NCBI GenBank assembly: GCA_958496175.1
Contig: OY292278.1
Span: 42,470,001 to 42,534,000, forward strand
Direction: 5' to 3'
DNA from: Sisyra terminalis
Taxonomy: Eukaryota; Arthropoda; Insecta; Neuroptera; Sisyridae
Length of the DNA stretch: 64,000 nucleotides
Below, in pieces: positions 12,556 through 24,830 of this stretch (position 1 is its first letter; each line of letters opens with the position of its first letter). Below the pieces are notes generated by a model, which saw only the letters and a list, made by a program, of their open reading frames with translations, was not told where the DNA came from and did not search any database. Position numbers and translations under genes: made by a program.

Positions 12556-12870
12556 TATAGATGATAAAATTCAAATCTCAGCTTTTATTAAATAAGAAGA
12601 TAATTCAGGTTGTTTAAGATCGGTTTTTTTATTTAATATTTTTTTTTAATATTCAAATTAGCTACGTTTCGTTACGTATCGTAACTTCATCAAGCTTCTT
12701 GAATCACAAAAAATAAAATATATATTATATTTAAAAAATATAATAATTTATTTCTTGTGATTCAAGAAACCTGATAAAGTTACGATACGTAACGAAACGT
12801 AGCTAATTTGAATATTAAAAAAAAAAAAAACGATCTTAAACAACCTGAATTGTCTTCTTATTTGATTGAA
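12556..12870. repeat. Inverted-repeat element, family B, two decayed hammerhead-like cores
   Basis: Two arms in opposite orientation share the block AACAACCTGAAT, an A-rich linker and the core. The minus-strand core at 12661-12699 has TTGATGA (C3 changed to U), a GTTAC/GTAAC hairpin and GAAACGTAGC. The plus-strand core at 12765-12804 has CTGATAA (G8 changed to A), the same hairpin and the same 3' part. Both cores are therefore mutated in the catalytic 5' half while keeping the hairpin. The intact relative is at 22970-23118. Confidence 0.75.
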
Positions 12871-13439
12871 ATATAGACTGTAAAAATGCTGTACAGCTAT
12901 TAAACTGTAATAATTCCCCGTTAAAAGTTGCAAAAAATGTTTTTAAGCAAAATTGTACTTTATTTTAACACTATGTCCTTTTTTTTCTAACTTTAATATC
13001 CAATATTCCTTATTTGTCCAAAAAAAGCGGCAACCCTAATCAAGAATGTGGTTCCAGCCAAATGGTGCTACCTGATATACGCTGAGGCCTAATAGAAGTT
13101 CTGAAGACTATTTTTGGCGACCGAATAATCTCGTGAAGATGTACCGTGGATTATTCACCGTGATCTCTGGACTTCATGGTCTTTGATTTCTTTTTATGGA
13201 GATATCTGAAGGAAAAATTTTTTCTTAAATAAATCTAAGACGTTTTCACAACTTGAGGAAAATATTTGCACCGAAATTAGGGCAGTAGAACTAGAACTAT
13301 TATGAACTGTAATAAATCATGTTATCAAAAAAGCTCTTTTGTGCGAAGTGGAAAATGGATGACGTTTAAAAGATGTTATATTTCGTTTTTAATATAAAGA
13401 AAAACCAAGAAGTATTGTTTCATTTATGCATTAAATTAA

Positions 13440-14300
13440 TAATTAAAATAAAACATCCAACATTAAATGACTGATTAAAATTCCTTCGTGACTTTGAGGC
13501 CATACTGTACTAATTGTTCAGTTTGATAACTAATTTTTAAAGTTCTTAAGCAAATGATTGATAGTTGCGCTTTTTTCCAGAAGAAGGAAGTAAAAATGCA
13601 CAAAATGGGATAATAAATGCATAAAATTATATTTTTTTAAGGGAAACATGAACATGTTTTGATATTTTTGCATAATTTGTACAGTTTTTCAACAAGTGTC
13701 TCCTTTATCTCCATCTTTAGCAAAATAGATGTTGAGAAAGTTCTTGGTTATAAATTGAGGATCAATGTATTCGACATGTGCTATTTCCAAAGACAAGGAC
13801 TGATCATTTTACTGCAGCTCTATACAAATAGTATAATTTTGAACCTTATTTTGGAGGTTCCTATAGCCTTTTCGTCACTTTTGAGCCCTACTGTACAAAT
13901 TGAACTGTTTATTAACTAATTTTTTAAAGCTCAAAGTAAAATTATTGGTAATTGCGCTTTTGCTGAAGAAGCAAGTTAAATAACACAATATGATTTCTCT
14001 CTTTAAAAGCAGTACGAATAAGTTGTGATATTCTTGCAAAATTTAAACAGTTTTTCATCGATCGTTACCTTTGACTTCTCCTTTAATAAAATAGTTGATG
14101 AAAAAGTTCTCGCCTATAAATTGGAGATCATTTGTATTCGAAATGTGCTATTTCTAAGGACAAGCACTGATATTTTTGCTATGTAGCTTTGTATATATTG
14201 TAAGTTTTGAAGCTTATTTTGGAGGTTCTCAATTTTTTTAAAAATAATTCTCCTTTTATTTGTGAACCTTTTCCTCAAGATTCCTCGTTTACCTTTTAAA
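13440..14300 (+). repeat. Tandem repeat, unit about 370-385 bp
   Basis: Two imperfect units lie head to tail. CAGTTTTTCAACAAGTG near 13682 recurs as CAGTTTTTCATCGATCG near 14049, and TACTGTAC...ATTG...AACTAATTTTTAAAG near 13505 recurs near 13890. A third unit (CCAGTTTTTCAACAATC) is at 15868-16130, separated only by the Helitron. The units are diverged and carry no open frame. Function unknown. Confidence 0.7.
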
Positions 14301-14352
14301 ATTTTGAAAAAATTAAGTTAAAGGAATGGCAAGTACATCTTTCTAAATATAA

Positions 14353-15867
14353 TCTATACATATAAATAAAATTGAAGTATCTGTTTGTAATATTGAAATA
14401 ACCGCTTTTTACTACATGCATATATAATTATATACGGTACATACACCAAAATAACATTTTTTACAATTTTTGTCTGTCTGTCTGTTTGTTCGGGCTAATC
14501 TCGGAAATGGCTGAATCGATTTTGACGGGACTTTTATTGACAGATAGCTGATGTAATAAGGAGTAACTTAGGGTTCTTTTATTTTTGATAAAAAAAATCT
14601 TTTATTTTAGCAAAATAAAGTAATGTTGCAGTTGAACAATCAACAATCGATATTTTGAATGCAATAAGTGGAATTAATAAATAAATAATTAATTAAGAAT
14701 AAGTTTCTGTTTTTGTTATATAATTTTAACTACAGCATTTTAAATAACGTCATTTCACTTAATTAGTATGAAAGTTTATGTAGTAGGTACTTATACCAAA
14801 TACCAAAGAGGCGGTTTTTAATGTTTGTTTGTTTTTCAACAATCAAACTTTTTAAAATCTAATTTTTATGAACCAATGGTTGTGACCTGGAACAATTATA
14901 TATTCTGCTGAAAAGCATTAAGGAAGCAATTTTTATCACATATTTCATTATTAATTAAAATATAAATTCTTCCAAATTAACTTTTCTTCGGTATTTAGAA
15001 CAATTTAAAAATCAATTATTGTTATTGAAAATAAATAAAGTATTGGAATTTACTTCCACGCTTTCCACCTATTTCCAACAATTTTGTATGTACAACGTCC
15101 AAATGTGCGAAATAGAATTGCTTTTTAGTCATGATAATCAAAATAAAAAAGGACATAATTTTTTTCGTTTTACATTGTATTTTCAAATATAAATGCATAT
15201 TTGTGTCGTTGAACTTTGGAAATTATTTTCCTTATGCGATGCAGATATATAATTAGATATGGTTTTCAATAATTCTTTCCCTAAAAGAGTGAAAAATTGT
15301 AGCAAAGTTTATACGGCAAAACGTTTCGTACAATTGAACAAATGTTAATTTCGCGGTAATTTTGTACATTGCAGCAGTGTAATAGTTTTGAGAAAAAGGT
15401 TCATTTGGAAGTCGAGACAATGAAATGGGATTTCTACTAATATTCTAAATCTAGACCCTTTACTTCTGTTATTTTGACGCGAGTGTTTTAATAACTTTTT
15501 ACTGTTTTAAGTCATAATTAAGACCGACTAAATTGAACTTGACGATATTTTTTTAAGTAAAGATACTGATTAATTTATGGATTATTTGACTCACGGTAGG
15601 TATACGCAATTGAACATATTCTTTTTAGATATTTATAAATATTTTTTGAAAATTAATTGATGATTACATACAACTATTTTATTCTAAACAACAGTTTATT
15701 AATTGTCTTTTTAAAATCGACAAAATTGTGTTTTTAAGTATGATTATGATTTCGTAAAATAAATAAGAAAAATAAAAATTTTCATATACCACTACAAATA
15801 GCAAATCTAAAAAGAAAATATAATCTACACCTACGTTACACAGGCAAAGTCGCGGGAATCAGCTAGT
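14353..15867 (+). mobile_element. Non-autonomous Helitron, copy 1
   Basis: It starts TCTATACATATAAATAAAAT between A and T and ends GTCGCGGGAATCAGCTAGT. This fits Helitron rules: 5' TC, 3' CTAGT-like end and insertion between A and T without target duplication. The 5' subterminal region has the (GTCT)n-TTTGTTCGGGC block and GATTTTGACGGGACTTT, common in insect Helitrons. A reverse-oriented copy at 47611-49291 matches along its length. No Rep/helicase is encoded. Confidence 0.85.
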
Positions 15868-16130
15868 TTCTCAATATAAACAGCATGAACTAGTCGGGAT
15901 TTTGTTGCACAATTTTTCCAGTTTTTCAACAATCATTAGCTTAATCTTCTCTTGTAACAACATTGTAGAAAAGATTCTCGGTCGTAAATTGAGGACTACT
16001 GATACTTGACATGCTACGAGAATATTTGTATACACTAAGTGGTCATTAACTATACTAATACATTGTAAAAAAAGTTTTTTTTTTTTTATTTTCATTTTAC
16101 TAACTTTTACTGTTTAAAGTCATGTTTGAA
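15868..16130 (+). repeat. Third unit of the 370-385 bp tandem repeat
   Basis: It matches the 13682 and 14049 units (CCAGTTTTTCAACAATC, then GTAAATTGAGGA, then a GACATG...CTA block). Unit 2 stops short before 14353 and this unit resumes after 15867, so the Helitron landed inside the array. Confidence 0.65.
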
Positions 16131-17650
16131 GAATGCATTTTTGACTTGCAAAATTTTCTCTTAAAAAATTGTCTTCTTTTTATGAGTCAGCCGTGGAAGT
16201 TATTTAGTTAACGGGTTCATATGGGTACGTATTTTCCAACACATCTGCATAATTCAACAATTTCTGTCCATTAAGTGCTACAAAAAATCGCGCGACAAAA
16301 TTAATACACCTCACCGGACTACGTATGTGTATGTGTCAATGGCTCTTTTTTGCAAAGATATTTGCATACAAACGTTGCAAATAATCGTCGTTTACTGCCA
16401 CTTATATGCGTGTCTTGCGACTCTTGTGAAATGTGGAATAATATTTTGACGCTAGTAGCTCTTATTCATGCGGGATATTTATTTCTGTTTTTTTTTTTCT
16501 TTTTTGAGAATGCAACACAAATGTCACCCATAAGAGGTCAAATCAATTTGAAGTGTGTTAGTAGATCGACAGTTCTAATTGAACATATGTTTATATTATA
16601 GCAGCTTGTCTACAACACTCCAATACCCAACATATACTACATACATATATATATATATATATTTAAACTTACCAAACTTGTTTCCGCTCTTCCTCTTTTT
16701 ACATATTTTAACCAGAGCACGGCTGTTCAAATAAATAGTTCAGAATCGAGATGAAAACACGAGTTGGAAAGAAAATACGAGATTGATCTTGGCCGGAAAA
16801 AAGTCATTGGTTTTTTTTTCCGCGTAGCGGAAGATAATTTTATGACGATCCAACACCAAAATAGTACAATTGATGTCACTTGATAATTATATAAGGCTTG
16901 AAAATCAATTCCAGTTTGCTTTCTATTATGATACTGAATCTGTAGCAGATTGCTTTTGGTTTTGTGTTGCGATTTCTAATTTAATTTTGTTATGAACTAA
17001 TTGAATCCCGTACGTTCTTATAAATTTGACAGAGCAAACAATTCTTGATTCAATTTACAAATGGACGGCGACATTCGAATCTGATCAATGCCTCTTAATT
17101 GAATTGGAAAAACAATAAAAATTTACGGGAAATTCTGTCGTCGACACCCAAGCAGAAGACCCACAAAAACTTAAATAGTTTCACCTTCGTTTTTCTGTGT
17201 CGTTAATTTCTGTATAAAACGAAAGAAAATTAACGTTTTTTCTTTTTATTCTTTGTTCAGTCATCGTTTTAGTCGCAAGTCTAGACGCAACAAAATGATT
17301 TTGCTTTCAGAAGAAAATATAATCGATTTCTTCTTCATTTATGATTTTAAATGTTGATGAAAGTCGTTTCGACGATGATGGATGATGGAGACGAAATTTT
17401 TCTTCATTCAAGAAAATTTATTGAGCGGTTTGCACAATTTCTGTGCATACACTTCCGCTTGATTAACATCAATTTCAAAAGAAAGCCAAACGGCAAAATC
17501 GTGGTTGTTACCGGTGAATCATTCATTTCCCAAAAAACATGCAAAATTATTCAACAAATTGATTTAATGAGCGGACATGAACAAAAATCAAGTCGAATAT
17601 GAAACTTGCCGAAAAAATTTCATGATATTAAAATTCAAATTACAAGCATT
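16131..17650 (+). other. GC-elevated unique region, possible regulatory or unannotated exon
   Basis: Composition is less AT-rich than its neighbours, and the region is not repeated in the window. A (TA)n microsatellite sits at about 16644-16663. A promoter-like set lies at 17213-17290: TATAAAA (17213-17219), initiator-like TCAGTC (17257-17262) and AGACG (17283-17287), but the spacings are off the canonical values. The 83-codon frame 17351-17602 matches no family I know. No gene is called. Confidence 0.25.
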
Positions 17651-18530
17651 TTTATCGTCCGAGTTAAATTGATGGTTAAGACATTAGATTAGTCTGAAGA
17701 GAACTGCTATATTGTTATTTATACGTATTCTTTTTAAATTGCTAATTTATGCACTACCTGCTTTAATCATTGCCTCGTAACGCCAATAAGCCAATCATAT
17801 ACTCCAGAGAATGAAGTGTAAAATTAATATTCTAATTAATTAAAAACATGTTCGATTTGTTTCACTAATTTTTTTATTAATCACACCGTTATATTCTTTT
17901 GTGTTTGCGTAGCCAATTGTAAAACATAATTAGAGTCGAAAATTTTAATTCTATAGCCATAAAGTTTAATTTTATTAAATAATGATACTTATATAAGCTT
18001 GATTAAAAATTCTAGACTGATTTTATACGAATATAAACAAATTTCATATATTACGTATTTCTGAAAGTTGATTGTAAAAGTTATGATTTTATATAACTAT
18101 TTTTAGTCAAGATCCAATAAAAATATATAAATCGATGATTTTAAATCCCTTTTTTTTCTTTGGGTGTAGATAAGAACCATAAATTAACTCAAAATGATTG
18201 CATTTTGTTCAAAAAGCAAAAGATAAGTTAAAAAAAGCTTTTCCAGTACCAAGTCAATGAAAGAGAAGTTTAAAATCTATATGAAAAGCTTTAAGTCCTT
18301 TAAAACACTGCTAACCAATGTAAAGTAGATGAAAAATTAGAAAATTATATGAAAATTTTAATTATATTAAACATTGTAACCATTGTGGTCTTATTTTTGC
18401 AATCTTTTTGCAAGTATTAGACAATTTTAAAGGGAAGTTTCCACTTGATTGTTTAACTTTCCAGTATTTTTGGAACTTGATTGTTAAAGTTTTGATTTTA
18501 TACCATCGTTTTTAATTTTAAATATTGAAG
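17651..18530. other. AT-rich intergenic, no gene seen
   Basis: Nothing recognisable. Confidence 0.4.
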
Positions 18531-18532
18531 TT

Positions 18533-18660
18533 ATCAAAAAACAACTTCCTGAGTATTTTAACATAATCTCGTCCTACTTGGAAAACCGTATCTTTCAAGT
18601 CAAATACAAATCGGAAATAACGACTCCCAAAAAAATAACAGCCGGGGTTCCCCAAGGTAG
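18533..18660 (+). pseudogene. jockey-like LINE reverse transcriptase, 128-bp fragment
   Basis: It is nearly identical to 19366-19493 and 43906-44027. It encodes the SYLENRIFQVKYKSE stretch, then ITAGVPQG, the conserved motif before the catalytic YADD region. It stops abruptly after GGTA. Its seven-A run keeps the frame that copy A loses, so it is not simply derived from copy A. Confidence 0.8.
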
Positions 18661-18691
18661 GATTTTCCAAAGAATGTAGGATTTGGTAATG

Positions 18692-18861
18692 CGTCTTCTT
18701 GGTACTGAACCTCGAAAATCCGAAAAAAGTGGAAAATTCACAAAATGGCACGACTTTGAAAAAAAAGTTAAAAAAACGACGTTTTTTTGGACCTTTCCCC
18801 CTCTCCCACTTTGAGGGGAGAGAGTTTTGGCCAATTTCAGAGGTTCAGTACCAAAAAGACG
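18692..18861. repeat. Inverted repeat with 22-bp arms
   Basis: CGTCTTCTTGGTACTGAACC (18692-) and its reverse complement ending at 18861 differ by one base. The loop is GC-richer than the surroundings (about 18785-18830). It lies between two pieces of the same LINE family. No transposon family was recognised. Confidence 0.6.
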
Positions 18862-19156
18862 TGTTGAACTATACCATTTTCCAGTTTCAAGTCAATCCGT
18901 CGGATAGTTTCTGAGAAATCTTGTCTCCCAGTTTTAAAAAGTTGATTTCGAGAAAAACGCATTTAAAGTTTTTTGAAGATATTTTTTTATCTTATTATCA
19001 ATTTATTCAATTTTTATGTATATATGTATATATAGGTCTACAACTCGAAATATTTCGAATATCGACAAATCATTTAAACACGTTATTCTTGAATGTTATA
19101 AGAAGACATTTATGGAAAAATAAAATCAATTTTTTTTTTCTGACGGTGATCCACCC

Positions 19157-20345
19157 TTAATGTTTGTTCTTCAAATTTTGGGAGTAAATCCTACCAGATC
19201 ACCAACCAATTTGGCTTTAGAAATGATCACTCAACACTAGAGCAAATTCACAGAATCGTTGAAACTATTCGCTATGCCCAGGAATAAAAACAATACTGTT
19301 CTGCGGCTTTTCTGGATGTGGCACAGGCATTTGATAAGGTGTGGTATCCCGGACTGTTGTACAAAATCAAAAAACAACTTCTTGAGTATTTTAACATAAT
19401 CTCGTTAAACTTAGAAAACCGTATCTTTCAAGTCAAATACAAATCGGAAATAACTCCCAAAAAAAATAACAGCCGGGGTTCCCCAAGGTAGCGTACTGGG
19501 ACCTCTGTTGTATTCCCTTTACACAGCTGATATGCTAAATGCAACAGATGCATTAGTGGCAACATTTGCTAATGACCCAACCATCGTAACCGCAGCAAAT
19601 GAACCTAATGAAGTTTCGTTAAAGCTCCAAAATAACCTGGACAAAGTAGACAAATGGGAAAAAGCGTGGAAAATAAAAATAATCAACGCAAAATCTACAC
19701 ACATAATGTTTACACTGCGCAGAAATATATGTCCGACGGTTACAATGGAACGCACAGAACTACCGCAAAAGAGCACGGTAAAATATCTCGGAATGCACTT
19801 AGATCAAAAGCTTACATGGGCTGTGCAAATCAAAAAAACTCGAGAACATTTAAATAAAAAATACAAAAAAATGTACTGGCTAATGGCATCTAATGCACCA
19901 TTATCAACAGAAAACCAACTTCTTCTGTACAAGGTCATCCTCAAGCCCATATGGACAAATGGGATACAATTATGGGGTACTGCATCCAACTCCAACATTG
20001 AAATCCTACAAAAATTCCAATCAAGGACCCTACGACAAATAATCGGTGCTCCATGGTATGTAAACAATAAAAAAATACATGAAGATACAGAAACGCCATC
20101 TGTAAAGGAGGAAATTCAAAGGTTTAGTAAAAAATACCTAAGAAAACTAGAGGATCATTCCAACCATCTCGCAATAAACTTATTGGACAACAGTGAGATG
20201 ATAAGAAGGTTCAAAAATCGAATGTAATAGAATTGTCTGATAGATTTTGTAACTAAACAAATATTCCTATTAACTATTTATTGCCAAATTATTATTTCTT
20301 ATTATATAGCTTTATTTTTATATATTACTTATATATTAATATTTT
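19157..20345 (+). pseudogene. jockey-like LINE, ORF2 reverse transcriptase copy A
   Basis: Clear non-LTR reverse transcriptase of the jockey type. In order: ILPDHQ..FGFRNDHSTLEQ (a CCAA insertion breaks the frame), a stop after YAQE, AAFLDVAQAFDKVW, LENRIFQVKYKSE, then a frameshift at an eight-A run. An open stretch of about 240 codons to the stop near 20225 covers AGVPQGSVLGPLLYSLYTAD, the catalytic motif as FAND (expected YADD/FADD), KYLGMHLDQKLTW, a thumb with YKVILKPIWTNG, QSRTLRQIIGAPWYV and the end NLLDNSEMIRRFKNR. The catalytic Asp change plus the shifts make it dead. There is no endonuclease domain or ORF1. The 3' UTR matches copy B until about 20340, then is lost. Confidence 0.9.
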
Positions 20346-21072
20346 ATATATTACTTATGTGGAATCTTGAATTTCTTAAATTGAAGAACCAACTTCTTGA
20401 ACCTTATTTCGTCAGGAAGAGATATTACTGACAAAACAAGTTTGAACTTTCGAAAGACAATAACTGATGCTTTAGGTGGAAAATTTTGCATCCCTTTCAT
20501 CCTTTTCAATAATATTAATTTGTTATTAAAAATAAAAAGCATATTAATATTTTTGAATTCTTTAATTTTGAGGCAAACTGTCTTAATAATTTAATTTTAA
20601 TAAATTTTACTGGCATCATTTTGCTAGAGGTATCCTCGACGCTTATGGTTTTCATCAACAAAACGAGGAGCAGTTATCCCCTTTATCTTAAACTATTTGT
20701 TAGAATGTTTAACTTTTGATCATTATCGATCAATTTTTATAATGTTACTTCTCAAATTCGACAATCAATATAAAGTAATCAAAAACAATGTAAAGAAATA
20801 TAAATTTGATCAAACAATTATAATAAGCACTCATTTTGAAAATGCATACAATTTTCACCAAGAAAAGCCATGAAAGTAAAAGTTAATAATTTGCTTTGTA
20901 TTAGAAAGTGTATTAACATTTTGAAGCTTAAGAAAATTTTTAACAAAATCAATTGAGTAACTTCAAAAATGTGATTGGAAAAAACCAAATAAAATATTTA
21001 TAGGAAAAATGCATAATTTATTGATATAATGTTTTAGATGCATTTTTATTTGTTCTCTTTTTACCTTGTAAA
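20346..21072. other. AT-rich intergenic, no gene seen
   Basis: Nothing recognisable beyond AT-rich low complexity. Confidence 0.4.
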
Positions 21073-21244
21073 ATAAATTGGTAAAATATTCAGAGGACTA
21101 GGATCAAATAATAATCAGTCAAAACTATTTATTACATGCGCGACGTATTTTTGGTATTAATAAAAAGTTGGCAAAAAAATGTAGCAAGTAGTTTTGACTG
21201 ATTATTATATGATCCTAGTCCTCTGAATATTTTTACCAATTTAT
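21073..21244. repeat. 172-bp foldback MITE-like repeat
   Basis: Arms of about 57 bp are nearly perfect inverted copies. The left arm has ATAAATTGGTAAAAT, CAGAGGACTAGGATCA and AATCAGTCAAAACTA. The right arm is the reverse complement with small indels. The spacer is about 55 bp. No target duplication is certain. Confidence 0.8.
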
Positions 21245-22969
21245 CATCATCGAGAATCTGAAACTCTACAATAATCTTGTAAAATATTAAGCAATTAGTT
21301 GTAGGTTTTTTCTTAAATAGAAGAAGAATAGGGTTGGGGTGCAAAAGATGAAGAAGTAGGTAGAAAATTGTTGATCTTTCTTGTTTTCCACATCACAACG
21401 TTATTAGTTGAAGAAAACTTACATTAAATAATGAATTTGCATAATCGCTTAAGTTCTGTCATCTCCAACTAATGGAAAAAGTTAAATAACTCTTATAAAT
21501 TCGAGAATTTTTTTAAGCAGGCAGTTTCAATAACGAAGACGTATTACCCATTTGATGAATTGTTTGTTTAAAAAAGTTTATTTTTCTCTAGTTATCTACT
21601 AAATGGTTCAACAAGTTCTTGATTTGGCTAGGTTTTTTTTTGTTCAAGTAAATTTCTTATTTAAATTCAGTAAAGTTTGATAAATCTAAAGTTTTATTTC
21701 TTTCATTCATTAATGACTGGAAAGGTAATGAAGCCTATACAGGTTTTTTGTTCCTCTTAATTTATTCAAACGATATTTTGCTTTCTTTCTTCCGGATTTA
21801 AATCGTTCACTTGTTTTATGTCTCCGGATTTTAAGACACAAAATTGCGGATGTGACCGAGAATTCTGGTTTGATGAGACGAAAAGATTTGATTGAGATTT
21901 TGACTTTCTGAATTTTACTGAATATGTGATATTTTTTTTTTTTTGAAGTGAAGCAAAAAGCACTGGGTTTGCTTTCGTTGTTGGTATGGCGGAGTTAGTG
22001 GATACCAAACGTGAAACTGTGGTAGGTAAAATGATAAAGAAGTATACGCATTGTCGAGGAAGGCAATGTTGTCGCTCGGATATACTGAATACTGGTTAAA
22101 TGACCTTAACCCAGACTTTTAAAATATATTAATCCACCACGTGTTCACATCGAATCTCCCTGACCTAGTCTCGAGACGTGATGCCCACCAATCATTTAGA
22201 AAGATTGTTCCGGCTTCAGATCACACCGCCAACGTTCTCTTCATTTCGATCTTATTATAAATGAATGTATGGGAGAAGACCCAAGTGCCTCAACTGTATT
22301 TCACTTTGGGCCATTATGTTTAAATTCTGATCAATAATATTTATTAAAAACATATAAAAAAAAAAAAATAATCGATCAATTAGTTCAAATCATGAAGAGC
22401 TCTTCTAGTTCGTTTTTTTTTTCAATGTTAAAGGTTAACAACATTTTTAATGGCTCTCGTATCCGATAGTTTAATTTACACCAAATATTTACACAAAAGA
22501 AAATTAAATCCGTCTAATACTAAAGTTTCAACAGGTCTCAAACTTAGAAAACTTTGCCAAATATTCAACTAAAACTTCAATTGTTGAGTATCACAAAAAG
22601 CTCTCAACTATAGAAGTGGAGTTGAAAGTTTTATGTAAAATTTTACCAAAGTATCTTCGTATTTAATATAAAAGACTATCAACCTAAGTTTTATGTCTTA
22701 TATTCTCTTTTACAGACAGAATCAATGAAGAAAGTTATTGAAAAACAAAAAAAAAAAAATCTTAGTAACAAAATTCCAAACTTATGTTTATAATTAAATT
22801 CTATAATTATTTATAATTATTATAATTATTTATAATTATAGAATTCAAATCATAATAATATTATAAATATTTATAATTATTTAATTACAAATATTTTATA
22901 TTAAATGTATATTATTATAGTTTTGAAATTTATGTATGATTCACATATTTTGTAATTATTTTAATTTTT
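21245..22969. other. AT-rich intergenic, no gene seen
   Basis: It contains an AT-only palindromic stretch at about 22785-22910 (repeated TATAATTATTTATAAT) that could extrude or hairpin. A GC-richer patch at about 22030-22330 shows no intact frame. No gene supported. Confidence 0.4.
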
Positions 22970-23118
22970 TATAGAAGCCTGATGAAGTTACGATACGTAA
23001 CGAAACGTAGCTAATTGAATAGTAAAAATATTAAATAAAAAAATCATCTTAAACAACCTGAATTGTCTTCTTATTTAAAAAAAAAATAAAAGCTGAGATC
23101 AGAATTTTATCATCTATT
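22970..23118 (+). repeat. Family B repeat, half element with intact hammerhead-like core
   Basis: It shares the core and the downstream AACAACCTGAATTGTCTTCT block with the element at 12556-12870, and even the far flank (AAAAGCTGAGAT, then TTTTATCATCTAT). Only one arm is present. The core is described separately. Confidence 0.75.
22976..23012 (+). ncRNA. Hammerhead-like core (family B), intact consensus
   Basis: AGC (22976-22978), CTGATGA (22979-22985), one extra A, GTTAC-loop-GTAAC hairpin (22987-23001), GAAA (23002-23005), CGTA, then GCT (23010-23012). AGC and GCT pair as a 3-bp stem I. All invariant core positions of the hammerhead (C3 U4 G5 A6 G8 A9, G12 A13 A14) are present. Stem III could form only between two molecules through the self-complementary ACGU. 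Confidence 0.45.
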
Positions 23119-23407
23119 TATAATTAAATGATGAAATATGATTTTTCTAAAAAGTTCCATTTTTCTCGATTTTATAATTGTAGAAACTTTGATATTTCAT
23201 CACTTCTACAGTCTACTAACGAACTATACGACAATCTAATATTTGAAATATCGAATATATTAATTTATAATCTTAAGTTATACTCTCGAAACGTTAAAAA
23301 AATACATTTTGAAGAACATAAAGAAAAAAGCCTCAATTTTTGTAAAAAACTTATTTACTGCAAACCATACATTAAATATTCGTCAATTTTGGAGAGATAA
23401 GGAAATA

Positions 23408-23628
23408 TAGTATAATCTCACTAATCCGGCACTTCGATAGATCGGGTCATCCAATAATTCGGGACCCTCCACCCACGCCTCTCTCGCCTCTCTGTACCTG
23501 TGCGCTCTATGAAATGCTTTATTTTATTCATTACCTATGACTTTTTCACTATAATCCAGTAATCCGAACATTCCAATAATCCGGCACCCTCCGGTTTTTA
23601 ATAGTGCCGGATTAGTGAGATTACCCTG
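23408..23628. mobile_element. Tigger/pogo-like MITE, copy 1
   Basis: It is flanked by TA on both sides (23406-23407, 23629-23630), with terminal inverted repeats of about 26 bp containing TAATCTCACTAATCCGGCAC. It is 221 bp long with no transposase. The AATCCGG motif recurs internally. A truncated inverted copy lies at 39796-40002. Confidence 0.85.
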
Positions 23629-23630
23629 TA

Positions 23631-24427
23631 TTTCGTGTGTTTTGCAACAACAATCGAGTTATGTAGAATAAGCCTAAAATATTAATATGTTTTTAAATGG
23701 GTTTAGCTACTTTTCTTAATAGGTCTTACCAATTTTTCCCAATAATGAAGTGGAGACTAATTTTCTTAAGACTGTTTTTAACAATAAATTTTTATATAGG
23801 ATAACTTTTCATTCTGAATTGACTAGAATTAGTTAAAATGTATGTAATTTCCATCTTCAAAAAAAGTACACTAGTTTTTAGGCCCAAAATTGAGTTGAAA
23901 ATCGTTAATGTGCTGAAGCTCTTTACCAATCATTTTACATAATATTGAATTCAGAAATGAGCATGTTTCATTAAATCAGGAGACTCAATAAAGTCTAACA
24001 TCAACAAGCATAATAATAGTTGCTGTTATCCTTTAAATTTTTCCTTTAAAACTTATGATTTCAATGATATAGTAATTTTACCAAACTTATTTAAAAATGT
24101 ACTTAGTGTATTAATATGATACACAAATTTGTCACTAGTGGTGGTAACCAATAGAGGGTATACCAAACCATGTCATTTAGGCAATTTTTTTGTTTTAATA
24201 TTTTTTAAAAAAAAATTTTTATTCCCAAAAGTATAAATTTCCTACTTCACCATTGCTAATAGCATTGAACATGTCGAGCTTTTGGCATTAAAAGTACGAT
24301 TTGGGAACATGGGAACATCGAATTGTAAGAATCGCTAGATGGGAATGGTAGTCAAATGCACAACAATTTTCGATAATCGATATGAAATATCGATATGCGC
24401 TAAGGTTTAGCGCAAAAAAAAAAACAA
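23631..24427. other. AT-rich intergenic, no gene seen
   Basis: Nothing recognisable. Confidence 0.4.
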
Positions 24428-24605
24428 TCAAAATATCAAAATAGGCATACAAAGGGATCTTGCTACATCGTAATTCCCCTGGTCATACCGAAAAATTAGT
24501 GATGGATATGAAAGAGATATTAAGTTTAGAAATATTTTTGCATGCGGCTTAATCTCGAGACTTGGTTCCTTCGGATTGCAAATTATTAGGTAGACAACCA
24601 CAAGT
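24428..24605 (+). pseudogene. mariner transposase fragment
   Basis: The plus strand encodes GILLHRNSPGHTEKLVMDMK, then SLEIFLHAA, a stop, then SRDLVPSDCKLL. This aligns with the relic at 6450-6800 (LHCNSPGHIEKRVKDM and SSDLVPSDYYLF). It spans the interval between the second and third catalytic Asp of a mariner transposase. Heavily decayed, with no ends found. Confidence 0.75.
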
Positions 24606-24639
24606 GAACCGAAAAATGTAAGTTTCCCAGTCTATATTT

Positions 24640-24830
24640 TACAGGACACTTTTTTGCCTAAGAAAATTAGCTTTAAAAGCGCTGGACTCTTCTGGAATCA
24701 ATGGTATACGATGCGGAAAGCAACAAAGAAACAACCTCATTAAGGATCTCATTGACATCTCTAGTATCAACAACAATGAAGGTTTCTTTAGTATAAAAAT
24801 CCGGCTATGTTACTGGATGGAGACTCCTTG
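24640..24830 (+). repeat. Degenerate repeat related to 42735-42910
   Basis: A frame reads INGIRCGKQQRNNLIKD, then NNNEGFFS. At 42760-42870 a related piece reads INGIGCKRQGENHHNKKD, then NNIDGFF. The two are nucleotide-similar over about 150 bp. The family is not recognised. It may be an old transposon coding relic. Confidence 0.4.

Noticed and set aside
15315..15335. AAACGTTTCG string inside Helitron copy 1
   Set aside because: It resembles the GAAACGTTT side of the hammerhead-like core, but there is no CTGANGA or hairpin beside it.
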